Of a DNA stretch of 33,446 nt, positions 7,867-14,645 are shown piece after piece (positions within the stretch are counted from its first letter, which is position 1; each line of letters starts with the position of its first letter). Below the pieces are notes generated by a model. The model worked only from the letters and a program-made list of their open reading frames with translations, made no database searches and was not told the origin of the DNA. The position numbers were made by a program, and so were the translations under genes. Source of the DNA: Nitrosopumilales archaeon (lineage in GTDB: Archaea; Thermoproteota; Nitrososphaeria; Nitrososphaerales; Nitrosopumilaceae); NCBI GenBank assembly GCA_016276965.1, contig JADNRU010000009.1:1-33446 (forward strand), given 5' to 3'.

Positions 7867-8706
7867 TCATATATTCATATTTTTTTTGATCTCATCTAAT
7901 CTTTCAATAATTTTTTCTTTAATAGTAATTGGAATTTTTTTTGGATCAAAAACACCTTCTTTAATTTTATTTTTAATAAACTCAAGTTCTAAATTACATA
8001 AACATCCTTCTTCTCCAGTAACTAATCTAGCTTCGTCTATTAGTACTGGAGTAGTTTGATATGTTTCAATTAAAAGATTGTCTAATTCGTTGAAGAGATC
8101 AATTTTTCTTTTTGAAAGTGCTTTGAAATTAACATCTGTGTTTTTTTCAATTTCTTTGTAAATTTTTTCGCGTATTTCATCATTTTCAAAAAAAACTTCA
8201 AACAAATTCTGGAAATCTAGATCTTTATATCCCATATTTTTCAGTTTTTCTAGAATGAATTGATCGCTATTATCTGCAATTTTGTTTTCCATGTTTTTTG
8301 TCTTATCTATGATTTCAGAAAGTTCTTTTTGGTTTTCTATAACTTTGACATCGGCTTTATAGAATAACAGAACATGGAATTGTAGCGATAAGTGGCAAGA
8401 TAACATGTAGTTTCCTTCTCTTACATTTAGTTTAACGAAAATTCGCCTGATGTCTTCATTATTTGAAATTGAGACATCATGAGCTTCCCAGTCTGGCAAA
8501 TTTCTTACCATTTTTTTATAGAAATTTTGAATCAGGTTGGGATCAAATGTTTTTTGATCGGTTATGGTACTATCGCCTAACATAGCTTTTATTGGAATTT
8601 TTTTTGTAAGGTCTTGAATTAGTTTGAGAAATAATTGTTGAATTTCCTCATTTTTTTTATTTAAAATTTGTATAAATTCAATTGAAGATTTAGTGCCAAG
8701 ACGCAC
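7867..8706 (-). CDS. hypothetical protein, 279 aa, no recognised domain
   Basis: A soluble, charged, mostly helical protein. Its N-terminal half contains mixed segments (RRIFVKLNVREGNYMLSCHL, LQFHVLLFYKADVKV) that could form a beta-rich domain. The C-terminal half is K/E/I-rich helix and contains a GEEGCLCNLELE stretch with two cysteines. I do not recognise the family. The start codon is GTG at 8706, with a TATA-like GTTTTATTG about 26 nt upstream consistent with a leaderless mRNA. It is monocistronic: the small RNA lies downstream and a divergent mini-gene upstream. Confidence 0.7.
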   Translation of the reverse strand: MRLGTKSSIEFIQILNKKNEEIQQLFLKLIQDLTKKIPIKAMLGDSTITDQKTFDPNLIQNFYKKMVRNLPDWEAHDVSISNNEDIRRIFVKLNVREGNYMLSCHLSLQFHVLLFYKADVKVIENQKELSEIIDKTKNMENKIADNSDQFILEKLKNMGYKDLDFQNLFEVFFENDEIREKIYKEIEKNTDVNFKALSKRKIDLFNELDNLLIETYQTTPVLIDEARLVTGEEGCLCNLELEFIKNKIKEGVFDPKKIPITIKEKIIERLDEIKKNMNI

Positions 8707-8827
8707 GAAATTTAGTTTTTTTTGTTCAATAAAACTCTACATTTGAAAATTTAAAAATGGATATTTTCAACCCATTTTTTTCTAGTAATAAAATCAGAAA
8801 TTATGGTATTATTTTAAATATCTAGGC

Positions 8828-8965
8828 ATGGAGGACATGCTATTGACGGTTGAAAAAATTGTTTGCTGGAATTGCAGTGCTGAGATCGTACAATATTTTA
8901 ATGAAAATTATAAGGGCAAAAGGGGTCGTTGCCCTATTTGTGGTGTTGATTTTCCTCTAGAATGA
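8828..8965 (+). CDS. mini zinc-ribbon protein, 40-45 aa
   Basis: A short ORF missed by the track. It has CWNC near the N-terminus and CPIC near the C-terminus, spaced like a four-cysteine zinc ribbon, and ends GVDFPLE. Possible starts are ATG 8828, ATG 8837 and TTG 8843. The TTG has a GGAGG seven bases upstream and lies about 26 nt from a TTTAAATA box, so the true protein may be only 40 aa. The stop is 10 nt before the start of the class III cyclase gene, so the two are probably co-transcribed. This could be a small partner or regulator of the cyclase. That is inference from position only. Confidence 0.65.
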   Translation: MEDMLLTVEKIVCWNCSAEIVQYFNENYKGKRGRCPICGVDFPLE

Positions 8966-8975
8966 GGATAATAAA

Positions 8976-9836
8976 ATGTCTGAAAACAATGATAATTCGA
9001 ATAAAAATGGTGAAAACCAGAATTTCAAAGACGATAAAATTTCTATTGAAAAAAAATCAATCGAAAAAACTCCCGATCACAAATCCTCTGAATATATTGA
9101 CATTGTATTAAGTAGAAAAGGCGCTAAGGTAGTTGATTCTGAAACTTTAGTCAAAGAGGCTCAAAAAAGAATTTGGAGTGCATTAAAACAAGGATATGAG
9201 TATAATCCATCAACAGATGAGTCAGAAAAATTTCTTCGCGATCTAGTTTCATCTAGAGTTAACATGATAGTACTTTACGTTGATTTAGTTGGTTCAACAG
9301 ATATCACTCTTTCATTACCTGAAGAAAAAGTTGCCATAATTATCAGCTCATTTGCTCAAGAAATGGCGGAAGTAATTAGACAGCATGATGGGTACGTTCT
9401 CAAATTTGTCGGGGATGCAGTAATTGGTTATTTTATTGCTGAGGCTCTCCCATTACTTGCAGCTGATAACGCAGTTAACTCTGCAAAAACAATGGTAACC
9501 TTGGTTGAAAAAGGATTGAATCCAATTTTGAATCAATATGATTATCCAGAATTGAAAATTAAAATTGGAATGGATTTTGGAAAAAATATCATCGTTCGTT
9601 ATGGCTCTGATAAAGAAAAATCCCATGTTGATATATTGGGACCTGCAATGAACATTGCTTCAAAAATCCAATACGTCGCAGAACCAAATCAAATTCTAAT
9701 TGGAGAAGATGTTTACACACGAATACATCCATCAATTCAAAAATCTTTTGAAAAAGTAGTTTGGACAAAAACAAAATGGAAATATCATGACAGAGAAACA
9801 GGAAAACTTTATCCGGTTTACGCATATATTGGTTAG
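8976..9836 (+). CDS. class III adenylate/guanylate cyclase-like protein
   Basis: A 286-aa soluble protein. Residues about 1-90 are hydrophilic and of unknown role, and residues about 95-285 form a class III cyclase catalytic domain. Metal-binding aspartates are D103 (VLYVDLVGST) and D147 (KFVGDAVIGYF). K143 and D219 (HVDILGPAMN) sit at the adenine-recognition positions, favouring ATP. The transition-state pair is N226 and K230 (NIASKIQ), so the usual arginine is replaced by lysine. The domain may therefore be slow, altered or regulatory. There is no membrane segment. AGGAT precedes the ATG. Its neighbours are a mini zinc-ribbon gene just upstream and a second, convergent one overlapping its stop by 4 nt. 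The cyclic-nucleotide receptor is not in the window. Confidence 0.85.
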   Translation: MSENNDNSNKNGENQNFKDDKISIEKKSIEKTPDHKSSEYIDIVLSRKGAKVVDSETLVKEAQKRIWSALKQGYEYNPSTDESEKFLRDLVSSRVNMIVLYVDLVGSTDITLSLPEEKVAIIISSFAQEMAEVIRQHDGYVLKFVGDAVIGYFIAEALPLLAADNAVNSAKTMVTLVEKGLNPILNQYDYPELKIKIGMDFGKNIIVRYGSDKEKSHVDILGPAMNIASKIQYVAEPNQILIGEDVYTRIHPSIQKSFEKVVWTKTKWKYHDRETGKLYPVYAYIG

Positions 9837-9982
9837 ATAGTAAAATTACTTGGGCATTCAACATGTTCGTAATGATGGTCAGTAAATTTGTCTTGAATTA
9901 CATAAATTACAATTTTATGTAATTCTGTAGAATTAATATTTTTTTTACACTTTAAACAGAATTTTGTTCCCATGTCCTTCAT
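9833..9982 (-). CDS. mini zinc-ribbon protein, 49 aa
   Basis: A short ORF not in the track. It begins MKDMGTKFCLKCKKNINS, giving CxxC, and later has DHHYEHVECP, supplying more histidines and a fourth candidate ligand. It overlaps the cyclase stop codon by 4 nt in convergent orientation. A TATA-like CTTATAGT lies about 28 nt upstream of the ATG, which suggests a leaderless mRNA, and GATC-based palindromes cover this promoter. Together these make it likely to be real and regulated. The function is unknown. It may alternatively start at the second Met, three codons in. Confidence 0.55.
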   Translation of the reverse strand: MKDMGTKFCLKCKKNINSTELHKIVIYVIQDKFTDHHYEHVECPSNFTI

Positions 9983-9986
9983 TTCA

Positions 9987-10018
9987 AGATCAGCGATCTA
10001 GGATCACTATAAGGATCC
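9987..10018. promoter_or_regulatory. GATC-rich double palindrome over a promoter
   Basis: AGATC-AGC-GATCT (9987-9999) and GGATC-N8-GATCC (10001-10018) are two adjacent inverted repeats. The 8-nt spacer of the second is the TATA-like box of the minus-strand 49-aa gene. A fifth GATC follows at 10030. Five GATC sites fall within 46 nt of an AT-rich sequence. It is a candidate operator. Confidence 0.45.
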
Positions 10019-10118
10019 GCTATTAGCTCGATCTGACAAAATGTGACTGATGTTTCATTCTCTCCTATATCAAACGAAGAAAGATAAGCAAAAATAACCG
10101 AAAAAAAATGATAATTTC

Positions 10119-10502
10119 ATGGAATACTTGTATACAAAAAGACTGTTGGATTTATCTGGAATTAATCCAGATTTAGGATTGCCTTCATCAATGTTTCCAC
10201 GTTATCCGCCGGGAATTTCTCCTCCTTCTTTAGGTTTGATGAATCAAAATCGTTTGAAAAAAAAATTCTTTCATGATAATGCATCAATAAATACAAAATT
10301 AAATGATTTTCATCAACGCTACCAAAAATTTGCATCAGGGTTATTTGAAGTTGCGTATCCTTCTTTTCCTCCAGGGCATCCATTATTTTCTAGGTTTGAA
10401 TCAACTACTGCCTTACAAAGTGAAAATGACAAGCTTCGAAAAGAAAATCTTGAATTAAAAAAACAGATTGAAAAAAATCAAAAAACCAAATCTAAATTTT
10501 AA
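10119..10502 (+). CDS. hypothetical protein with C-terminal coiled coil
   Basis: A 127-aa soluble protein. Residues about 15-45 are Pro/Gly-rich (FPRYPPGISPPSLG), and a second Pro-rich piece lies at FPPGHPLFSRF. Residues about 95-127 form a clear heptad coiled coil (LQSENDKLRKENLELKKQI). The layout resembles oligomerisation or scaffold proteins, but I recognise no family. The ATG lies after an A-rich stretch with no obvious Shine-Dalgarno. It converges on the next small gene with a 9-nt gap. Confidence 0.6.
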   Translation: MEYLYTKRLLDLSGINPDLGLPSSMFPRYPPGISPPSLGLMNQNRLKKKFFHDNASINTKLNDFHQRYQKFASGLFEVAYPSFPPGHPLFSRFESTTALQSENDKLRKENLELKKQIEKNQKTKSKF

Positions 10503-10511
10503 TGTAAATTC

Positions 10512-10730
10512 TTATAAATGCTTCTTATATTTTTCATAAATTTTTTGTAACATTTTAGCTTCTTCTGAATTAAGCGGGAATTTTTCAGAATTGTCCTTTT
10601 CAAGTTTGGATTGTAAGGTTCTAAGCAAAAGTCTTTCAGTACTTTCAAAATAATCCCTTGCTGGAGAATTTTGTAATAATTTAATTTTGATTATAGCACC
10701 GGGTTTAGTCATAATTTCCATAATCATCAT
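10512..10730 (-). CDS. hypothetical protein, 72 aa
   Basis: A small protein beginning MMIMEIMTKPGAIIKIKLL and continuing with a Leu-rich helical segment (STERLLLRTLQSKLEKD) and a Lys-rich C-terminus. No motif was recognised. Any of the clustered ATGs may be the start. It is divergent from the next gene with a 49-nt AT-rich promoter region between them, which favours a real gene. Confidence 0.5.
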   Translation of the reverse strand: MMIMEIMTKPGAIIKIKLLQNSPARDYFESTERLLLRTLQSKLEKDNSEKFPLNSEEAKMLQKIYEKYKKHL

Positions 10731-10779
10731 AATACTTTTGATTAATATCTTTATTATGGGGATTTTTTTATTTTAATTA

Positions 10780-11166
10780 TTGAGTAAAACTCCCGAACAA
10801 AGATGGAAATCAGCAATAATTACATACAGGAAAAAATGTCAAAAAATCTTGGAAATTTCAAAATCTATTCGATATGCAGGAATCATAAACGAATATGGTA
10901 GAACATTAACTGGAATTGTACGTCCCGGAGTAATTCCACTATGGAATGCTGAACAGGTAAAAAATGAATTTTTTATTATTTCAACTTTAATGACATTACG
11001 TAAATCATACGCTCAAAAAGTTGGTGCGTTAGATTTTATTACACTTCAACATCAAAAAGTAACAATTCTTGTCTTTCAAAGAAAAAATATTACCTTTTAT
11101 GTTTCGATAGACTCCAAAGTAAAAAACCTCGAAAGTTTAATTCCAAAAATTAAAAAAATTCTTTAA
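10780..11166 (+). CDS. thaumarchaeal small protein, possibly DUF6659
   Basis: A 128-aa soluble alpha/beta protein. The segments IRYAGIINEYGRTLTGIVRP and KNEFFIISTLMTLRKSYAQK recall a family of short thaumarchaeal proteins that I believe is DUF6659. I recall that from memory and could not check it. Later strands (KVTILVFQRKNITFYVSID) suggest a Roadblock- or PAS-like sheet. The start is TTG at 10780 with a TTTATTATG box about 26 nt upstream, consistent with a leaderless mRNA. Its 3' end overlaps the convergent VOC gene by 4 nt. Confidence 0.65.
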   Translation: MSKTPEQRWKSAIITYRKKCQKILEISKSIRYAGIINEYGRTLTGIVRPGVIPLWNAEQVKNEFFIISTLMTLRKSYAQKVGALDFITLQHQKVTILVFQRKNITFYVSIDSKVKNLESLIPKIKKIL

Positions 11167-11576
11167 GCAGGCGTGAAACCTTGGTAGCCTGCTGACTGTT
11201 CAACTTTATCTTTGAAAATGGGCTCAAATAATGAGATCATATATTCATCAGGATCCAATATGACGACGTTTTTGCCAGCCTCTCTTTCAACAATATCACG
11301 GTAAATTTTGATACCTTTTGATTTTAATTCCTCTACAACAGATTTTACATCTCCTACCAAAAATCCAACCATAATACCATTTTCGATTGAGGTCCCCTCA
11401 TGTGGAGCAGATAGAGAAGCAGGATGCAAACTGATTAATGCGCCTTTTGATCCTAAATCTACCCACGTTCTTCTTTGCTGTTTGATTGGTAGACCAATAA
11501 TTTCATTATAAAACTTGATGGATTTATCTAAATCTTTAACAGCAAGAATAACATTTCCGACTCGTTTTACATTCAT
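11163..11576 (-). CDS. VOC superfamily (glyoxalase/bleomycin-resistance-like) protein
   Basis: A single-domain vicinal-oxygen-chelate protein of 137 aa. It carries the typical opening VILAVKDLDKSIKFYNEIIGLP, a middle strand SLHPASLSAP and the closing VVILDPDEYMISLFEP, where the late Glu is at a usual metal-ligand position. The substrate cannot be told: lyases, epimerases and dioxygenases share this fold. The track adds 23 residues upstream, but the domain begins right after the ATG at 11576 (MNVKRVGNVI), so that start is preferred. It lies 55 nt downstream of the RAM-domain pair on the same strand. Confidence 0.8.
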   Translation of the reverse strand: MNVKRVGNVILAVKDLDKSIKFYNEIIGLPIKQQRRTWVDLGSKGALISLHPASLSAPHEGTSIENGIMVGFLVGDVKSVVEELKSKGIKIYRDIVEREAGKNVVILDPDEYMISLFEPIFKDKVEQSAGYQGFTPA

Positions 11577-11631
11577 TTTAATTCTGAATACTCCAGAATA
11601 AATCAAAACCTTCCAAATTAAATCCTTTTTG

Positions 11632-11850
11632 TTAGGATACCTCAACCATTGTTTCTGTTCTTTCGACTCCGCTTAATGTTTGAATTTTAGTAGTAATATC
11701 TTTAATTTGAGGAAGATTTTCTACATTGATTAAGGCTACTGCATCAAATTGCCCGCTTACTGGAAATGAATCATAAACTGAATCCACTTTTTTTAATCTT
11801 GCAGCAATCAGTTTTTTTGGGGATTTAACTAAAACAACAGCCCTTACCAA
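11632..11850 (-). CDS. stand-alone RAM (Lrp/AsnC effector) domain protein
   Basis: A 72-aa protein consisting only of the Lrp/AsnC-type regulatory domain. MVRAVVLVKSPKK is the first strand, VSGQFDAVALINVEN the G-x-x-D core, and VERTETMVEVS the last strand. It has no DNA-binding helix-turn-helix. Such RAM-only proteins form oligomers that bind amino acids or pair with full-length Lrp proteins. The start is TTG at 11850 within TTGGTAA, overlapping the stop of the upstream RAM gene, so translation is probably coupled. The two RAM proteins are diverged paralogues and may form hetero-oligomers. Confidence 0.8.
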   Translation of the reverse strand: MVRAVVLVKSPKKLIAARLKKVDSVYDSFPVSGQFDAVALINVENLPQIKDITTKIQTLSGVERTETMVEVS

Positions 11851-12083
11851 CCTAAATTTACCTCCACCTCAATCATCGTTTCTGTATCCACAATCTCTTT
11901 AATTTTTTTAAATGTGATTACCATATCATTTATCTCATCAAGGGGGCCTTGAAGTATTACACTGATATCAGCTCTTCCAGTGACTATCATAATTTCCTTA
12001 TTCAATTTCCGCTTTTTCTTAAGTACCTTAACTACCCTATCTACAGTCCCTGGTTTTACGGTAATTAGACATAAGGCTCGCAT
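11844..12083 (-). CDS. stand-alone RAM (Lrp/AsnC effector) domain protein
   Basis: A 79-aa RAM-only protein. MRALCLITVKPGTVDRVV and VTGRADISVILQGPLDEIND are the signature strands of the Lrp/AsnC ligand-binding domain, ending TETMIEVEV. It is the first gene of a two-gene unit and overlaps the second by 7 nt. A TAAATTAAAG box lies about 26 nt before the ATG, so the mRNA is likely leaderless. The DNA-binding partner, if any, is elsewhere in the genome. Confidence 0.82.
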   Translation of the reverse strand: MRALCLITVKPGTVDRVVKVLKKKRKLNKEIMIVTGRADISVILQGPLDEINDMVITFKKIKEIVDTETMIEVEVNLGW

Positions 12084-12155
12084 AATGTATGTTTTATTAC
12101 GCGGCTTTAATTTATTTAGTTTTGAAAAATTAAATTCATCTGTAAATAACTAATT

Positions 12156-12389
12156 TTAATCAGAAGATTCCTGAGAACGTGCTTCTTCTAAATAGGCCCT
12201 TCTTTCTTCATGTTCAGCGTCTTTATCCACCTTTAATTCGTCATCAATGATTATAATTCCCGCGTTATCGCTTCCCTCAGAAGTGTTTTTTGGGGTTTTG
12301 GCTGTATTTTTCTTTTTCTCCTTACCTTTTGAACTAGTCTTTTTCGGTTTCTTTGATTTGATTTCTTTTTTAGATTTTTTTCCGGCCAT
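12156..12389 (-). CDS. Lys-rich small hypothetical protein, 77 aa
   Basis: Begins MAGKKSKKEIKSKKPKKTSSKG: the first 45 residues are almost all K, S and T. A short hydrophobic-acidic patch follows (AGIIIIDDELKVD), then a charged helix ending EEARSQESSD. The basic N-terminus suggests nucleic-acid or ribosome contact. The function is unknown. The track starts at 12419, adding MHSSFFSGLY, which fits the rest poorly. I prefer the ATG at 12389. It is monocistronic. Confidence 0.6.
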   Translation of the reverse strand: MAGKKSKKEIKSKKPKKTSSKGKEKKKNTAKTPKNTSEGSDNAGIIIIDDELKVDKDAEHEERRAYLEEARSQESSD

Positions 12390-12527
12390 ATAGAGACCGG
12401 AAAAGAAAGAGGAATGCATGTATTAAAAGATTGTGCAGAATTAAACATGTTGCAAAAACTAGTATTGATTAGTGTATTTAATTCATAAATTATGATATTA
12501 GATTATGTTTTTACTTTTAATTAAAGG

Positions 12528-12601
12528 TGCCAGGGGCGGGATTTGAACGCGCGACAGCTCGGTCTTCAGCCGAGTGCTCTCCCGGGCTGAGCTACCCTGG
12601 C
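12528..12601 (-). tRNA. tRNA-Phe (GAA)
   Basis: The minus strand folds as a cloverleaf. The acceptor stem is GCCAGGG with CCCTGGC and discriminator A, the D arm starts TAGCTC, and the anticodon stem is CTCGG/CCGAG with loop CTGAAGA, so the anticodon is GAA. The T loop is TTCAAAT. There is no intron and no encoded CCA (A is followed by CCT). The T stem GCGCG/CCCGC contains a C-C mismatch at positions 52-62, which is unusual. A TTTAATC box about 28 nt upstream may be the TATA element, and a T-rich sequence follows the gene. Confidence 0.95.
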
Positions 12602-12641
12602 ATATCGCATTTTCTTTATAATGGTGATTAAAGTGTGTCTC

Positions 12642-13178
12642 TTATGGTTTCCAGATCACGTCAGTAATTCCATTTCGTTTGTTAATAGTTCTGGCCATTA
12701 CAAAAAGCAAATCTGAAAGTCTATTTAGATATTTGAGACAATTATCGTTAATATTTTCTTTCTCAGAAAGAGAAACAACATGTATTTCAGCTCTTCTTGA
12801 AATTGTTCTCGAAGAATGAATTAAAGCTGCTACAGGATGTCCTCCGGGTAAAATGAAGTTAGTAATTTGAGATACCTCTTTTTCTAATTGGTCGATTATA
12901 TTTTCCAGTGATATTACCATTTCTAAGGCAACCCTATTTTTTTTGTCATTTTGGTTAGGATTAGATAAATCTGCACCTACTAGAAAAAGTTCATTTTGAA
13001 TTTCTTCTAATATTTTTCGCAAATCATTATCAATTTTACCAGATAGAATAATGCCTAATGAAGAATTGATTTCATCTACTGCACCATATGCTATAATTCT
13101 TGGATTGGATTTTGGAACTCGTTTTCCACCTTGCAAACCAGTTGTTCCATCATCTCCAGTTTTAGTATAAATTTTCAT
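12642..13178 (-). CDS. cob(I)alamin adenosyltransferase, PduO type
   Basis: A 178-aa enzyme that transfers the 5'-deoxyadenosyl group of ATP to cob(I)alamin, completing adenosylcobalamin. The PduO/MMAB signature is clear: MKIYTKTGDDGTTGLQGGKRV for ATP binding, YGAVDEINSSLG, ILPGGHPVAALIHSSRTISR and RRAEIHVV with the conserved Arg/Glu cluster, and YLNRLSDLLFVMAR near the C-terminus. The length is normal. It starts at ATG 13178 and ends 40 nt before the tRNA gene on the same strand. Together with cbtAB at 29942-30900 it shows corrinoid use by this organism. Confidence 0.93.
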   Translation of the reverse strand: MKIYTKTGDDGTTGLQGGKRVPKSNPRIIAYGAVDEINSSLGIILSGKIDNDLRKILEEIQNELFLVGADLSNPNQNDKKNRVALEMVISLENIIDQLEKEVSQITNFILPGGHPVAALIHSSRTISRRAEIHVVSLSEKENINDNCLKYLNRLSDLLFVMARTINKRNGITDVIWKP

Positions 13179-13267
13179 GAAAGCGTATACTTTTTTGTGT
13201 TATTATCTTATTCGAACTTGACCAATAGTTGTATAGTTTAATATCCTCCTATGAAGAACATATTTTG

Positions 13268-13390
13268 ATGCCTGAGATTTCTTGTCCGTATTGTGAATCG
13301 AAATTTGAAACGAAAGAAGAACTCTCAAAACATATTGATAGAATTCATCATGGTTCTGGTTTATTAGAAGGAGATACTAGGAAATTCTAG
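13268..13390 (+). CDS. 40-aa C2H2 zinc-finger protein
   Basis: A mini-gene missed by the track. It encodes one classical C2H2 finger, CPYCESKFETKEELSKH then IDRIH, with spacing C-x2-C-x12-H-x4-H, followed by a short tail GLLEGDTRKF. The same spacing occurs in the finger fused to the NDH-2-like protein at 23017-24447. Its TAG is separated by one base from the TTG start of the HD-domain gene, so the two are probably translationally coupled. It may bind nucleic acid or a protein partner. The function is unknown. Confidence 0.75.
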   Translation: MPEISCPYCESKFETKEELSKHIDRIHHGSGLLEGDTRKF

Positions 13391-13391
13391 A

Positions 13392-13919
13392 TTGATTGAA
13401 GATTTTTTTCAACACGTGATTGATCTAAAAAAAGTAGAAAGAAAAGGCTGGAAAAATAAACTAGAAATAAAAAATCCAGAATCTGTTGCTGATCATAGTT
13501 ATTCACTATCTGCATTGTCAATGGTTCTTGCAGATTTACAAGGTTTGGATACAAGAAAAATTTTGAAAATGGCTCTTCTACATGATCTTGCTGAATCGGT
13601 AGTTGGGGATTATACTCCTGAGGAAATTTCTAAACTGGAAAAAATAAAACTTGAAAATGATGCTATGGAAAAAATTCTTTCAAAGTTACCTACTAATTTA
13701 ACTAAAGAATATCTGAAAATATGGAATGAATTTCAAATTAACAAAACACAAGAATCTGAATTTCTGCATGAAATGGATAAATTCGAAATGATGCTCCAAG
13801 CAAAACAATACGTTAGTGAGGGTCATTCCAAAGAAAAAGCCCAAATATTTATTAAAACTGCCAATAATGAAATCAAAAACAAAAAACTTCGAGAATTACT
13901 AATCCAAATTTTAACGTGA
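13392..13919 (+). CDS. HD-domain phosphohydrolase (YfbR/HDDC2-like 5'-deoxynucleotidase)
   Basis: A 175-aa HD-domain protein with the metal ligands expected of the YfbR/HDDC2 group: VADHSYSLSALSM gives the first His, MALLHDLAESVVGDYTPEE the HD pair and the E of the helix, and EFLHEMDKFEMMLQAKQY the last Asp. Members of this group dephosphorylate deoxyribonucleoside 5'-monophosphates, so a nucleotide-pool role is likely. The start codon is TTG, one base after the stop of the C2H2 mini-gene, as expected for a coupled pair. Length and motif spacing are normal for the family. Confidence 0.85.
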   Translation: MIEDFFQHVIDLKKVERKGWKNKLEIKNPESVADHSYSLSALSMVLADLQGLDTRKILKMALLHDLAESVVGDYTPEEISKLEKIKLENDAMEKILSKLPTNLTKEYLKIWNEFQINKTQESEFLHEMDKFEMMLQAKQYVSEGHSKEKAQIFIKTANNEIKNKKLRELLIQILT

Positions 13920-13961
13920 CTAGAAAACTCAATATGTAATTAAAATCAAATATTTAGATTA

Positions 13962-14195
13962 ATGTCTGAAAGAAGCAAAGACGAATTACTCGAAGCACAA
14001 AAGGAAGTGATAGGAATCCTTTTTGAAATAATTAAACGTTATCAAGCTAATAATGAATTAGACGAAGAATATTTTCAAATAGTTGCTAATGAAAACAAAA
14101 AAAGTGTTAATAAAAAACGCCTTGAAAAAATACTGTCTGAAAGAAGCGAAAATGGTAAAATTGTAACTCGACTTTTAGAGAAACTAAATAGCTAA
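13962..14195 (+). CDS. hypothetical helical protein, 77 aa
   Basis: A small, strongly charged and entirely helical protein (MSERSKDELLEAQKEVIGIL, then FEIIKRYQANNELDEEYF and a Lys/Arg-rich C-terminus). It has no cysteines, membrane segment or known motif. It lies 42 nt after the HD gene on the same strand and could be co-transcribed with it. The function is unknown. Confidence 0.6.
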   Translation: MSERSKDELLEAQKEVIGILFEIIKRYQANNELDEEYFQIVANENKKSVNKKRLEKILSERSENGKIVTRLLEKLNS

Positions 14196-14291
14196 ATTAT
14201 GAGGTTTTCGTGAGAATTTTTGAAACTCTTCTATTACTAAATCACGATAATTTTTCATAATTTTAAATAATTCATGATTTTTTTATCATAC

Positions 14292-14639
14292 ATGCAGTAT
14301 TTTGCGGCACTTCAAATGGGTAAGAAAAGAGTTCAAAAAGCTAGAGAATATCTTAACAAACTTAGTAACGATAAAGCTATGCCAGCTTTGGCATTACGCG
14401 ATAATAAAACAAATGTTTGGGAACCTGTAGGAGAGGAAAACTTCTATGCTTTTGTTAATGAATCCTCAGGTTTTGTATTAACTGATACTAGTGGATTTAT
14501 CTTGGCATTATGTGATAAAAATGGAATTTCTAAAGCTATTGTTCAAGGGGTATCAAAAGAACAAAGGGAAAACTTCATTAAGACTTTTGAGGAAGACAAA
14601 ATTCCAGAATACAAGGGCAATGTATCACTTCCGGTGTAA
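14292..14639 (+). CDS. conserved-looking hypothetical protein, 115 aa
   Basis: A small alpha/beta protein. MQYFAALQMGKKRVQKAREY is an N-terminal helix. A mixed region follows (NVWEPVGEENFYAFVNESS, GFVLTDTSGFILALCD), then a C-terminal helix. I do not recognise the family. I place the start at 14292 rather than the track's 14274 because TTTAAATAA at 14262-14270 puts the expected transcription start at this ATG. It ends 6 nt before the ornithine cyclodeaminase gene, so they probably form an operon, and a link to amino-acid metabolism is possible. Confidence 0.65.
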   Translation: MQYFAALQMGKKRVQKAREYLNKLSNDKAMPALALRDNKTNVWEPVGEENFYAFVNESSGFVLTDTSGFILALCDKNGISKAIVQGVSKEQRENFIKTFEEDKIPEYKGNVSLPV

Positions 14640-14645
14640 TGAAAA

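Noticed and set aside
9983-10118. C/D box guide RNA between the zinc-ribbon gene and the coiled-coil gene
   Set aside because: CTGA and TGATG-like bits exist, but no C, D', C' and D boxes with correct spacing were found on either strand.
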